Source: Baylisascaris procyonis (taxonomy: Eukaryota > Nematoda > Chromadorea > Rhabditida > Ascarididae). From it: a stretch of 64,000 nucleotides of DNA. Below the pieces are notes generated by a model. It was not told where the DNA came from. It saw nothing but the letters and a program-made list of their open reading frames with translations, and did no database searches. This document shows, piece by piece, positions 41,302 through 55,019 of the stretch. The position numbers were made by a program, and so were the translations under genes. The stretch is from positions 248,001-312,000 of the forward strand of contig JAZARR010000206.1 in NCBI GenBank assembly GCA_037389465.1, given 5' to 3'. Positions within the stretch are counted from its first letter, which is position 1, and every line of letters begins with the position of its first letter.

Positions 41302-44300
41302 GGTTGGCGTTGGTTGTGTTGTCGATTGTGGTTGCTGCGGTAACGGCGGAAGTCTATTTCAAGGAGGAATTTCTGGGTAAGTTGTTTAAAATTACTCTAT
41401 AGGAAAGTTACTTTCCTGGAGTTATAGTTGTGACATGTGGTTTAAGCGTATCTCCATTCGATGGCAGAATCAAATTTAAAACAGATCTTTGTTGTTAGAG
41501 CTGAAAATCGTTTTGCTAAGGTAATCAAAGTTGTGAAATTTAAAAAGTTTAAGCCAATGATATGTCGATTTTCCTTTGAATTCTCTAAATATAATTCTAT
41601 CACAAATTTTGATACTATCATTAAATATTACCTATATTTTATTTGCATTTTATTTATATAATTCTTTAGTCTTTATGAGGGATTTTTTCGGAAGAATAAT
41701 CTACTGCTTCGTTTTGGCGACGTAGATATTATAATAGTTAGATTCTTTCGATGAAGGGTGATGTGGTCACCTTTACTTATCCAATAATTGGTATATTACT
41801 TTCGTGTGTTAATTTGAGAGGTGTCACTTCATCATCATTGATTTTCATTTTATTCGGAAATGTTTCATGGCATTTGCATAATAAATAAAAGGATATAAAT
41901 GCGTATAATAAGCTTACGTATGCATAATCGTGTTATTTGAATTCTGCTTATATGGGCGGCTTATTTACTTTGCATTCAAATTTGACTCACTTGAATCGAT
42001 ATAGAAAGTTAGCGCTAACTTTTTTAATTTTGTTGGTGTCTTTCTCATGGGAAAAGAAAATATATTCAATTGTAGTTGGTAGTTAGAGGTCAAGCTTCGT
42101 TTATTAACCATGTCTACGATGAGCTAAGACCGGTTTTTGCACTATTTGATTTTTTAATGCAATATTTTGCATTGAGGAATTTTTAGTTCTCGCATAAATA
42201 CGGCCTAAATTCCTTATTATTTTTAGACGAGGGAGGAAAAGGGGTTGCATATCTGAAATATTATTTAAAAGAAAGCTTGTGAAGAGATGGTTTTTAGACG
42301 ATTCGTGGGAAAAGCGATGGGTGCAATCGAAACACAAAGATGATTATGGTGCTTTCAAGCTCTCTCATGGCAAATTCTATAATGACGCCGTCAAAGATAA
42401 GGGAATTCAAACATCACAGGTGTGATTTCATTCTTTGATTTATTCATTCCATTATTTACTTTAATTGCAGCTTTATTACATTAGTAACATTTGCTTCCTT
42501 TTTTTGCAGTTTTTTTTTTTCATTTCGATCTTTGCCTTTGAAGAATTTTTTGCATTAGCATTTTAAATGTTTATGAATATATATGCACACTTTTGATTTA
42601 TCGATAGTGATAAGTGATAAAATAAAATTAGAATCATAGTAGTGATATCGTATCACAAAAGCAAAATAGTGACCTCTCGATTTCCCAAAATTGAATGGCG
42701 CTTCACCTATACTAGGAAGTTGTAAAATATCACAGAATGATTTAGAAGAAAACGAGCCCAATATATTCAAATAGAAAGGGTGAGTACCAGACCCGTCTCG
42801 AATAGTGATAGGCTTTCGTATAAGATTTGAAATTTTCAGGACGCGAAGTTCTATTCTCGTGCTGCAAGTTTCCCGAAGTTCTCGAACAAAGGCAAGACAG
42901 TAGTCATTCAGTTTACTGTGAAGCACGAACAGAACATCGATTGCGGTGGTGGTTATGTTAAGGTGTGCATTGTGTTTTATGTTGCAGTGCTTTATTGACC
43001 CTATGTTGTGTTGTGCTAAATGGGACATGAATGACTGAAGATGTAAGGAAAGGGGGCTGATAAAATCTGGGCGCATTTGGGAACTGATCTAAGACAGAAA
43101 GATGCAATAACCAAAGGTAGTCTTTTTTTGATAGTTCTAAGTGAGTATGATTCGATGTGAAATGTGGAGAGTCATAAATTTTTTTAAGGTAATGGCATCG
43201 AATGTTAACCTGGAAGATTTCCATGGCGAAACACCTTACAATGTGATGTTCGGACCTGATATTTGCGGACCAGGAACGAAAAAAGTGCATGTGATCTTCA
43301 ATTACAAAGGCAAGAACCATCTCATTAAGAAGGAGATTCGATGCAAGGTGAATTTTCACATATGTTGTATTGCTATTCAAAATCTTTTTAATGGTTTCCT
43401 TCTGGTTCATCGAGGAACTTGTTAAGAGCTTCTGTGTCACTATAAGGGAATCCGAGAAACTAAAGCTGATATAGGTGTGATATAGATAGAAAGAAGGTTA
43501 GATGGGGGGCTAAAGATTCAATCATGAGGTGGCCCAGTTTCTAATTTCTACCCTTTTTGACTGTATAATGGATGAGTCGGTTGGATGGTGCATCGCTTTT
43601 CCAGGATTCGTCACATCGAATGTAATTAGGTGAGGCGACTATACGAGAAGCGATAGCAAAGATCGTCTTTATCCACCTAAATAAAGTGATGCGTTCGCGG
43701 TGGCGAGCGTTGTTCTTTTATTTGGGTTGATTTTGATGATGACATTTCATTGTCATATTCAAGCGTCACTTCTACCTTTATATTGAATGTGATTTTATGA
43801 AGGAATTAGTGGAATGTTGTTGATGATTTAGCTAAGAGGTGGAATGGTTTATTAATTGAGGGACATTGCTTAGGGTTGTTAATTCAGAGAAGATGCTACC
43901 ATTGAGGTTGTCAACAATGATGCACTATCCTCTTGTTCTGTTATGCATAGAGTGGTGATTTCAGGACGATGAATTGACACATATGTACACGCTTATCTTG
44001 AGCCCAGACAACACCTATGAGGTTCAAATCGATGGCGAGAAGGTGGAGAGTGGAGAACTCGAAAGCGATTGGGACTTCCTGCCACCTAAAAAGATCAAGG
44101 TATCGAAATATGAGCAAAATGTTGAAAAAGGACTTGGGAAATGAATTGTGAATATTGGTGAGGTGTATTTATAGGCAGTCGGTGTCCCATTTTTGTTTTT
44201 GCTCACCGATACCAATTTTTTAGAGGTTCGCTTTCGGAGTTTGTGATCGTTTTGAAGGTGTGGGAGAAGGTGGGATCCATATGTGGTGTTAAAAAGTTTA

Positions 44301-46722
44301 CGAAAGCTTGCTAGGCATGCTGCTGAGAGCGGTGCTTTAAGCACCATATTGCGTATAGAGCACTGTTACTCGTTATTCTTAGGCGTTTTCTTCACAAGAT
44401 TTCGTTGCTTCACGATCGAGCGTAAATAAGGGACGATTATTTGTGGAGAATTCGATTCATAGATGCGTCTGTAAAATGCGCGCACTTTTTATTGCTATAT
44501 GGAATAGTGTTGTCCATCTTCCGGAACACCTAATTCGCATGCGAGCGATCCGGCAAAGAGGTGCCGAAGCAAAAATTATGGTTATTTAGGATCCAGATGC
44601 AAAGAAACCGGACGACTGGGATGAGCGTGAATATATCGACGATCCGGAAGACAAGAAACCCGACGATTGGGAGAAGCCAGAACACATTCCGGATCCAGAA
44701 GCTAAGAAGCCAGAGGACTGGGACGATGAAATGGACGGCGAGTGGGAACCCCCAATGATCGACAACCCCGAATACAAGGGCGAATGGAAGCCGAAACAGA
44801 TCAAGAACCCTGCTTTCAAGGTTAGCAAATTTTTATTTTATTTGTCGTGATCGACCGACTGAAATTTTATGTCTCCCCCTCCCCCTCCCGTTTCCTATCC
44901 ATAATCGTAATGGTATGGAGAGTGTGCAACACGCTGGTTCCAAGTTCTTTGAAGTTGGGAATGTTGCGGGGGAGGGGGGACAAGAGCGTGAATCGAAGTA
45001 GTAATAAACTTGTGAGCTGGTTTTTTTTAAAGATTATTTTAAAGGAAGCATAAAGTGGGGAATTTACTAAAAATGTCCCTCTCTTGCTTATCAGTGCCAT
45101 TTTGTTTGCTTGCGTCGTTGTTCACAATCGATGGAGAAAAGAAATCTGCGTTGTTGCTATTAGTCATTATAAGCAAAATGAAGTTCCGGGCATTGGAGGT
45201 CAAAGGTAGCCCGTAACGTCTTAAACATTGGAGGATGAGGTAAATAAGCCTGTATTTTTCGGCTGCAATATTAAAAGTGTTAAGCGATTTAAATCTTAGG
45301 GCAAGTGGATTCATCCGGAGATCGACAATCCGGAGTACACTCCTGACGATGAGTTGTATCTCTATGAGGATTGGGGAGCAATCGGATTCGATCTATGGCA
45401 AGTCAAATCGGGTACCATCTTCGATAACATCCTTATTACGGATTCGATCGAAGAGGCAAAGGTTTGTCCTTTTTTGTGATATGTGTTTTTACATCGATTA
45501 TCGGCTTTGGAACTTTGCGGGTAGTTTGAAGGGAGGATTTTCAAAGCGAATGAAAAACGGCATGATGACTGAGTGTAACCATCATAGCAAGCGTCAGTGT
45601 TGATTCGTATAAGCCGTCAAAGCTTTCAAGCCAAGCCGAATTCTTAAAACAACTAATTGTGTTGCAAAAAATTCTGAATTTTTTTAAAGGAAAAGGGAAC
45701 TGTTTTATTAAAGAGCATATGAAATGAAAAGAAATTTCAGAGCTTTGCGACTGAGACGTTCGAGAAAACCAAGGAGGGCGAGAAGAAAATGAAAGATAAG
45801 CACGATGAGGAAGAGAGGAAGAAGGCAGAAGAGGAAGAGAAGAAGAGAAAGGAGGAAGAGGATAAAAAGAAGAAGGAAGAGAAGGACGATGACGAAGAGG
45901 AGGAGAAGGAGAAGGAGGACGACAAGAAAGACAAGGATGAGGTGGGCCTAATTTCCTGTTGTTAGCTGAATGGTAGCTTACTGTGAAGAATGTCATTAGT
46001 CATGATCGATCTTGAAGTCCGATGAATGGAAAATATTTTTGTAAAATAAACCTCGTTTGACGTTAATTCCTTATCGATGTTCTTTTTCACCCACATACGA
46101 AACTTCTAATCTCGAGATATTTTTGTAATAAAGTTTCGCATAATTTATTGGTTCTGCAGTTTACCTTCAGCTTCTTTCGTACTTTCTTATCACCGAAATA
46201 GATTTTTGCAATCAGTAATTCACTATTTACTTCGATGGCACTACTACCGCAATCGCGCTTTTGTATTTCATTATCTATCCGTTTATATTCACCTCATTTC
46301 CCGCGTTGCCGCCGACCCATCCTTCGCCATCCCATCTGTATTTTTTTTTCGTTTGGGATGATTTACAACGTTATAAAAGAGTGACGTAAGGATCATCAAT
46401 ACGACGTATTGATGAGATAAATGGAAAATGTGATAATCCGTTAAGTTGTCCCGCGGATTCGTTCTAGTAAGTGGTGAAAGAAGCGCTTAATTTTCTCTCG
46501 TACCTAGTGATCCTACCGAATTGTTCATTTATTTTTTTATGTTCTTCTAATATTCTGTTGCAGCGATGTGCGATATATCCATATTCATACAAATGTAGCA
46601 AATATTATAAAATAAGTAGCAGTGAATATTGCAACGGAAAGAATGCATTGTTTCGAAAATTTGAACGATAGAGAGAGAGTGCTAATGAAGGTAATTTTTA
46701 GGATAGTCATGATGAGCTATAA
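41298..46722 (+). CDS. Calreticulin, ER Ca2+-binding chaperone, nine exons, 410 aa, ends HDEL
   Basis: Exons: 41298-41376, 42298-42419, 42840-42962, 43189-43347, 43965-44099, 44590-44820, 45300-45461, 45741-45941, 46702-46722; all junctions in frame. Calreticulin folds glycoproteins and stores Ca2+ in the ER lumen. The signal peptide is [17 protein letters not shown], cleaved before EVYFKEEF. The lectin domain carries both family signatures, [14 protein letters not shown] and VMFGPDICG, whose cysteines form the conserved disulfide. The P-domain has three DPxxKKPxDW repeats (for example [15 protein letters not shown]) and three GEW/GKW...NPxY/F repeats. Exon 8 is the Lys/Glu/Asp-rich low-affinity Ca2+-binding tail. 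The tiny last exon encodes only DSHDEL and TAA, the ER retrieval signal. Failure to splice the last intron would give VGLISCC and a stop instead. An ERSE-like site and a short uORF lie upstream. Large antisense ORFs over exons 3, 4 and 8 are shadows. Confidence 0.98.
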
Positions 46723-47610
46723 GAGGTCGCCGATGAAGGAAGTAGCGCTCAAGTGTGCTGCCACTTATGCCTTGTTTTGTTGGGCGATTTGGTCTGTTTT
46801 CTCGAACACACCTTCGCCATTTTTTGTACACTGACGCTGTTCTGTTATTGTTTTTTTTTCTGTGTGTGCTCCTGAGTTTGGATCTCTGTTGCTGAACTTC
46901 CTACTCTAATGTGAAGTCACTATTATGCAAACTTATGCATTTATTTTCATCTTATTGTGGACAAGGGGAGGGGATGGGGGATTAATTGATGTTAATGGTG
47001 GTATTGTTTGAATATATGGTGGGGTACTTAATTTATTTTTAGCTGTTGAGCAGTAGTCATTTATGTCCTTGTCGATGGTTTCTGTTGTGGTCTTGTTTGT
47101 TAAAATAAATAATGCATTTACACTTACTGTTTATGTTCATGGACAGTTAAGTAAACATAGCGTTGGATTAGTGTTATTCCACAGTTCGATCAATGCACTG
47201 AAATTAAATTTTGAATGGTGCGGTTTGAAGGGGATGGAAGGAACATCGGTGAGGAGATATTGTAAAGGGCTGGACAGAAACAGGAGGGCAAATAGGTGTA
47301 ATTTCAAGTGGGCAGATGCAGATGTAACGGATCCTTCGTACTTTTTAATGACTCGAATGAAGCGTTTTTGAAGAAAAAACTAAAAAGGTTGTCGGAGCTC
47401 AGATTATATAATGATTATTAAATGCTCACTATGGGAGTTGAATTTAGGGAAGACCTTCTAAGAGCTCGGAGTGTGGAGCTCACTCCAGGAGAGTTTGATG
47501 TTCCGTTGAGTACTCTAGAATGCGTCTTAAGGCAACCGTTGTTTCTACGGTGGATTGAAGAACGCTTCCCGTCTCTCCTGTTTGCGAGGTGTCGCTCGAT
47601 CATAAGATAA
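46723..47610. other. Calreticulin 3' UTR and flank
   Basis: The coding-strand G/T richness continues to about 47100, where an AATAAA at 47104-47109 probably ends the transcript. A 102-codon ATG frame at 47063-47371 starts with a hydrophobic run (MSLSMVSVVVLFVK) but overlaps the poly(A) site and has no other support. Confidence 0.4.
47104..47109 (+). terminator. Candidate AATAAA polyadenylation signal of calreticulin
   Basis: A canonical hexamer 382 nt after the TAA. It is the first one I see downstream on this strand. Confidence 0.45.
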
Positions 47611-47733
47611 GTTTTGTCCCTAGCCGAAGCCGGGACTCCAAAAATTAGCGTATACTCATAAACGTTCCTCTGCACGGAAATCTTTAGTAAAAGGCGAAAG
47701 ATTTTCTCGTTGAATGCAGAGGAACCAGAGATG
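47611..47733 (+). repeat. Copy A of a 123-bp direct repeat with hairpin potential
   Basis: It aligns without gaps to 48582-48704 at an offset of 971 bp, with about 10 differences (92% identity by eye). The 5' part can form gtccc...gggac around cgaa. The 3' part has cctctgca pairing with tgcagagg, enclosing ggaaatcttt and aaagattttc. The inner stem and loop are identical in both copies. It is not a known element to me. Confidence 0.75.
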
Positions 47734-48581
47734 CCAACAGTTCAGTTGGGCGCGGCCGACACTCCGCTGCAACCTATGGGCGTTGGGTTTGCGCATTATA
47801 GGTGTTAGAGAAAGAAAGGAAAACTTTTCGCGTGGAACTTCAGCTGATTCGTTCGCAACGTTGCCTACTTTCATTGTCACTGACCTATAACCGATTCTAT
47901 ACAAAATCGGCATCCGGAAGTATGTGTTTCCTAATCGACTGATTGCCTAGTAGATGGAAATACGCCTGATACGCAATTTCGATATTGCTATCAATTGCTT
48001 GCAACGTGTAGAGGAAACGATCACTTTCAACAAAACCGGAATTCACTTGTTATTCGGAGCAGTTAATAGCTACACTCGTCAAATTTTTATCGGCCAAAAC
48101 TTATCTTGCTCAAAACCTGAAATCACCGGGCAGGTATCTGACTAGATACTTATATGAATAGAAAGGTGTGAACATATCTGTACGTAACCTTGCCGCGCTA
48201 TATTTTTGAAAAAAAGAATTGAAAGGAAAACGTAAAATGTCGATCGGTAAATCTAAAATATTTCCGTTCGAGCAATCGTCGACCTATCAGTGCAAAATTT
48301 ATAATTTAACGGATCAAGAACATTTAGTAAGTTGAGAAGGACCTCGAACTATATGCACCGAAACATTTCATATGTAGTCATGCTGAGAAACGTTCTTTAC
48401 CAAATCTTACGTGCAATCCCGAACGGTACTTCATGCGATTCGTCACTTCCACTTAATGTCAAGGTCATCAACTCCAAACTGAGGAAGAAATATGGATTGT
48501 AAGGCTACGAAAGACGCTAAAGGTTCTCATAGAACGGAGTAGAGGTAACCTCCAGCAACCACAACATCCCCACAACGCTAA
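47734..48581. other. Spacer between the direct repeats, possible mobile-element remnant
   Basis: The sequence is less AT-rich than its surroundings. A plus frame at 47954-48142 reads a chain containing CLQRVEETITFNKTGIHLLF and IFIGQNLSCSKPE, preceded by two stops. It might be a decayed coding fragment of the element bounded by the repeats. No family recognised. Confidence 0.25.
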
Positions 48582-48704
48582 ATTTTGTCCCTGGCCGAAG
48601 CCGGGACTCCAAAAATTCTAATATACTCATAAACGTCCCTCCGCACGGAAATCTTTAGTAAAAGGCGAAAGATTTTCTCGCGGGATGCAGAGGAACCAGA
48701 GATG
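48582..48704 (+). repeat. Copy B of the 123-bp direct repeat
   Basis: Partner of 47611-47733. Its 5' hairpin is better paired than in copy A (ggc-cgaa-gcc within gtccc...gggac). Its outer 3' stem has one C-A mismatch (cctccgca with tgcagagg). Confidence 0.75.
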
Positions 48705-50461
<1,757 letters not shown>

Positions 50462-50688
50462 ACTCAAAGAAATACCTTTAACGAGGTAACCAAGTGAAAG
50501 CAACGCATGCCGCTTTCTCTGCTCTTAGAATGTTTTCGTTATGATGTGCATATTCGATAGTATAGTGAATTAGTACAAATAAATATCAACTGAGAGTATT
50601 TGTTAAGTTGAATGTTTAATTGATCATTGATCGTTACGGGTATCAAAACAGTTATGAGAATAATAAAATATAACATAATAAAACAGCA

Positions 50689-50696
<8 letters not shown>

Positions 50697-50745
<49 letters not shown>
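50697..50745. repeat. (TA)n microsatellite
   Basis: A 49-base alternating run that starts directly from an A homopolymer. Confidence 0.96.
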
Positions 50746-50747
<2 letters not shown>

Positions 50748-52182
50748 CGATACCTTAATGCATTTATTTTTATAACTTTCCAATACATTAAATTACAATT
50801 AACTTCAACATTTCATAAAAGAGTATTAACGAACGATGAGAGATTATATTTGATAAATGCCTAAAGGAAAAAATTCATAATAAATTAATGAGAATAGAAA
50901 CTATATAATCGGCATCGTTTGAAGATTTGCATAAATAAGTAAAGAATTTATTAATTTCAATTGTTTTCAAATGTTTTATTGGGTTTAATATCAAATTTGA
51001 ATTTATGTCCACTAAAAATTACACAAAAGTGAAGCTGCATTTAGTAAAAATATTGTAATTAAAGGCGTCGCATTTAGTATAATAGTTAAGTAATCTCGTA
51101 ATAAATCCGATTCATCTCATAAGAAGGTACGCATCAACATGTTAATCGCTAAATTATTAGCAATAAAAGTAATTAGTAAAAATTTCCTTCGGTCAATAAC
51201 CAGCCGGAAGCAATAGAAATTTTCCTGAAACCAACCGATTTCAAAAATGTTTATCGCTTATCGAGCAAAAGCGATCGGTTGAAAACCGATTTTTAAATGC
51301 AATCGAAAAACGCCGAAAAAAGTCGAAGGTGAATTTTGGCGGATAAAAACCGATCCGAATTCATTTGATCGACTATCATATCACTAATTAACAAACAATA
51401 CTTTCTGCACTCGAAGATCAAGCTTAACGCCAGCTAGCTGACAGCTGTATCCACAAAAAATCTGATACGTGCAGATATTTAATGAAAAACTTAAATAAAA
51501 CACGATCACTAGAATAGATCATAGAGGATTTCATTATGGTAAAACATTACGAGGCTTCAATAATACTTATGTGATCACATTGTTGTAGCATATAATCGTT
51601 GAGCTGATTAATTTTAAAGTATATTACAAATGTTCGGTTACTCGAAAAATTTGTGTTCTATTTATGAATGAGCCTCCATAATGCTCATATCCTTTAAAAT
51701 GACTATTTATTTATCTTTGTGAGCGGTGAAAAGACAAAAAGTAACAACCGAAAAAAAGAAAAGCTTACATTTTGAGGGGGAATCTTTAATATCCTATGCA
51801 AATTATGGTTCCATTTTTTCTATTTAGTAAACTAGATAAGTTAGAAGTAAATAATATAATTTTAATGAGTACCATTTCGTATTAATCCTTATGATACCAA
51901 AATGTTGTAGTTTAGCGCTTGCCAAAATATATCGAACAAAAGTATTGTAGTTATGGGAAATCACCTCATTGCAACAATACGAATGACGTTTGTAGGGGTA
52001 TTGTTAAAGCATAGGTCCCATATTTACCGAAGTTCATTGATCAATTGCGCCAATTGTAAGAAGTTGTTTTCCGCACTAATTCAAATATCCATTATGTCAA
52101 TCAACTATTAACTTGAATATCTCTGAAAAAATCTGAATAACTCGAGTTCAAACAAAGATAAGTTACACCAAACAAACCAACC
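50746..52182. other. Intergenic, AT-rich
   Basis: At 51200-51360 an aaccgat/atcggtt word recurs in both orientations, including a short hairpin atcggtt-gaa-aaccgat. No gene is seen. Confidence 0.4.
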
Positions 52183-52198
52183 TATATATATATAAATA
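52183..52198 (+). promoter_or_regulatory. TATA-rich element upstream of the His-rich peptide gene
   Basis: tatatatatataaata lies about 120 bp before the ATG at 52320, a plausible TATA box for that single-exon gene. In this AT-rich sequence it could be chance. Confidence 0.3.
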
Positions 52199-52296
52199 AC
52201 AACGATCATATTAACATTCATTTAACCGTTGATTGCAACTCGAAATCAACGAAAAAATTTCCATTCATCGTTCCAAGTGAATTCTTCAAATTGTTG

Positions 52297-52304
52297 TGAC
52301 GTCA
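52297..52304 (+). promoter_or_regulatory. Perfect TGACGTCA (CRE-type) palindrome before the His-rich peptide gene
   Basis: The full 8-bp CREB/ATF consensus ends 15 nt before the ATG at 52320. It would lie in the 5' UTR or core promoter depending on the start site. Confidence 0.3.
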
Positions 52305-52319
52305 GTAAAAGTTACCCAT

Positions 52320-52559
52320 ATGTTTCGATACGTTGCAGTATTTTTCATTGTTCTACTCGTCGAACATATTAGTTTGACTCTTCCACATGGTGCACATGGA
52401 TGTCATCATCATCATCATTCACATGAAATGATCACTAATAATTCCACCCAAATGGACGACGATTCAAATATGATGGGCAATTCTATGGAAAAAACCGAAA
52501 CGCCGAATCGTAGATTGGTTCGATCGAAGAGAATGTTGCAAATGATGCAACCAATATAA
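52320..52559 (+). CDS. Secreted His-rich precursor with C-terminal RSKR cleavage site, 79 aa, single exon
   Basis: The ATG frame begins with a clear signal peptide, MFRYVAVFFIVLLVEHISLT. It is followed by a His cluster with one Cys (HGAHGCHHHHHSHE, residues 23-36), which could bind a transition metal. Next come an N-glycosylation sequon (NST, residue 41) and a Met/Asp-rich linker. At the end are RR (64-65) and a furin-type RSKR (68-71), leaving an eight-residue C-terminal peptide, MLQMMQPI. That layout is typical of a peptide prohormone or a propeptide-carrying small secreted protein. Family not recognised. A TATA-like run and a CRE palindrome lie upstream, and several AATAAA hexamers (52735-52753) lie about 180 nt after the stop. 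Together these support an autonomous short gene. Confidence 0.65.
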   Translation: MFRYVAVFFIVLLVEHISLTLPHGAHGCHHHHHSHEMITNNSTQMDDDSNMMGNSMEKTETPNRRLVRSKRMLQMMQPI

Positions 52560-55019
52560 GTGATCGATCGCTTCATAAAAAGTATTAATATCAATCGATT
52601 TCATTGCTGTTTGCAATTTTTAAACAATTTTCATTTATACTATTCAATTCTACATTTATTCACTCGAAAATTTGCATAATTATAATTATAAATAGAAAAA
52701 TTCTGTAAAAAAGTCTATAGAAAATAAGACTAGAAATAAATAAAGAGAATAAAATTGAAAATATCTCTTTTTTTTTGGAAGAAAGTTGATTCATCTATGT
52801 AATCGTTTTGATATTATCCACTAAAAAAGTTGAAGCAACTTATAATAGGGGATGAAATCGATAGATAGCTGAAAAAGTTTTTTTTTTTGGAACATATCGG
52901 ATATTAGGTTAGGCCGTTTTAAGCTGATATTTGGCTCCGGTGCCAAAACCAAAATAAAGTGCTCCAGAAAGAAGCTGAAAGGAGTAGTGGTTTAGATGCA
53001 CCATTCACTTCTTTATTGAGCTATTATCTCAAGTTTTGTTTAAAAATTAAATTATTGCACTCATTCAACGAAGTTTTCTAGCAAATCTCTCATATCATTA
53101 ACAATGGCCACATATCAGTTTAAAATAACTTAACGAGCTAATTAATATTTCTTTCTCTATAGTGATTTTCCTCGATCACATATTTTTCAATTTTTTTTTC
53201 ATTCTATAATTGAAACAATAACCGATTAAAATCCACTCACTATTTACTATTTTTGAATAAATTTCATAAAACGTAACGCCTCTATTCCCATTACATTTAT
53301 ATCGTCGAAGATCGATTTTTTTTTTTTCAGAAATAAACTAGTTCAACTTTACAATCCTTATATACAATCCTCAATTTTTCTCAATTATAATCTTTTCAGG
53401 ATCACTGGAACGTTGTCAGGAAACGATTTGATATTATATTCAACACATTCCTTATTCGTTGGCAGTCGTTATCAGCATTCATAATGGCATATGATTAAAA
53501 ATGATATCATGTCGAATATCTTTTTGTGTACATCATCCAAGTAGATAAATCTAGATTTCTAATTCATAGTACCTTCCCGTGTCAATTGGTGAGGATACAC
53601 GATATTTCGTTTGCCTATGAATGCTTTCCTATATGATACTTCTGTCAATAAAAATCTACAATTATGAGAGTTGTTGTTACTGCAAAAAAAAAAGAGCCGA
53701 TTTATTCGATATTTTTATTGAATTTTATTTTAATATAATTAATTTTAATAATTTTTTTGCTAGTCAAAATTAATTCATTCATAAGATATAATTGAGCGCA
53801 TAGTAAAGCATCAATACAATTTTGATTGATCGCTTCATAATTGTTGGAAATAAAGCCTCTATCTAGAACGATCTCGAATGTTAAGTGTATCGTTATATTA
53901 GTGACATACTGAATGAGGAAAATGAAAGTATAAAAAACATTTTAAAAGATGTGTTAACGATAGAAATAACAACTAGTACAAATATTCGACAATATATGTT
54001 TAGATTGTAAGAGGATATCAAACAACAAAGACTCAGCAAATACACGTTGAACAGATAACATTAAGCAACAAAGCATCTTACTACTCACTTGCAAATGTAT
54101 CTATTTTTAAATATTACAGTATTTCATGCAAATCGCTGTAAAATACTTTCGATCAAATCCTAATAACCGCATACCGTATTTCCTTTTTATAGTCCCTTGG
54201 CTCATACTTTTCATGATTTTTCGAAATAGACCTGTTGAGAATTGCTTTTTTTTTGAAGAGAAAATCGCTTTTGCGTTGTTCACAAATTTTAGAATTGATA
54301 TATATCGCAGAAAAATTGATAGCAGTTGTTTATATTCACCGGCTGTACTCGATATTAAGGGATTTATATTTGAGAGCGGATCCTTGAAAGGGGCTAATAT
54401 TCGAAGGATTACCTTCATAAATTACATCTACCCGACTAGGCTACAGCATAGCCGAAATTTGCAACCTGAAAGAGGGATGTCCTCTCTAATCGACCAGAAA
54501 ATGATGGAAGGATTTGTTGAGAAGATTGTTGTAATTTGACGCAAACTTTTACTAACAATATTTTTAAAGAGACCCATTATATCGTTTACATAACAATATC
54601 TCCCCTCCACCCTTCTGAAATAATGCATTTTTGCAGTTTTACTTATTATTAGTAAGTAAATAATTACTGATAGAATTTTACAGCTGATTTGAAACGTCGT
54701 CTATATTTTTGCACTTCCCTCCTTTCGTTGACAATTTCCTCCTGCTAAACTTTGAAAATTTTCATTTCCGAAGAGGAGTTCAAAAAATCCGATGTAATTT
54801 GGTGTTTTCCAGCCATATCTCTATATTCATAACAAATAAACTAGTTCATTTCCTCACCAACAACAATAAGGAGGGTCAATAAGATAGAGATGCGTCACAT
54901 CTGAATACATTTACGTTAACAATGCAAAGATAAGCAAACATAGGTGGGTACAATTTATAAGCTAAATGCTAGTTGGCACTTTCCCATTTCCTCGTATATC
55001 ACCAGCAAAAGTAACACCG
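52560..55019. other. Intergenic stretch with one unconvincing ORF
   Basis: A cluster of AATAAA hexamers at 52735-52753 probably terminates the upstream gene. The 137-codon ATG frame at 54126-54539 has a hydrophobic segment (IPYFLFIVPWLILFMIF) but no recognised domain. An antisense frame of 103 codons overlaps it, so it is not called. Confidence 0.4.
52735..52753 (+). terminator. Cluster of overlapping AATAAA signals
   Basis: At least three AATAAA hexamers lie within 19 bases, starting 176 nt after the stop of the His-rich peptide gene. Confidence 0.5.

Noticed and set aside
42555..43440. 173- and 160-codon minus-strand frames over calreticulin exons 3-4
   Set aside because: Antisense shadows of exons and G-rich introns of a securely identified gene.
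45541..45996. 151-codon Ser/Phe/Pro-rich minus-strand frame
   Set aside because: Antisense of the Lys/Glu-rich calreticulin exon 8.
54126..54539. 137-codon ATG frame (plus)
   Set aside because: It has one hydrophobic segment but no recognised domain, and an overlapping antisense frame of 103 codons has equal standing. Kept only as a possibility for transcript data to settle.
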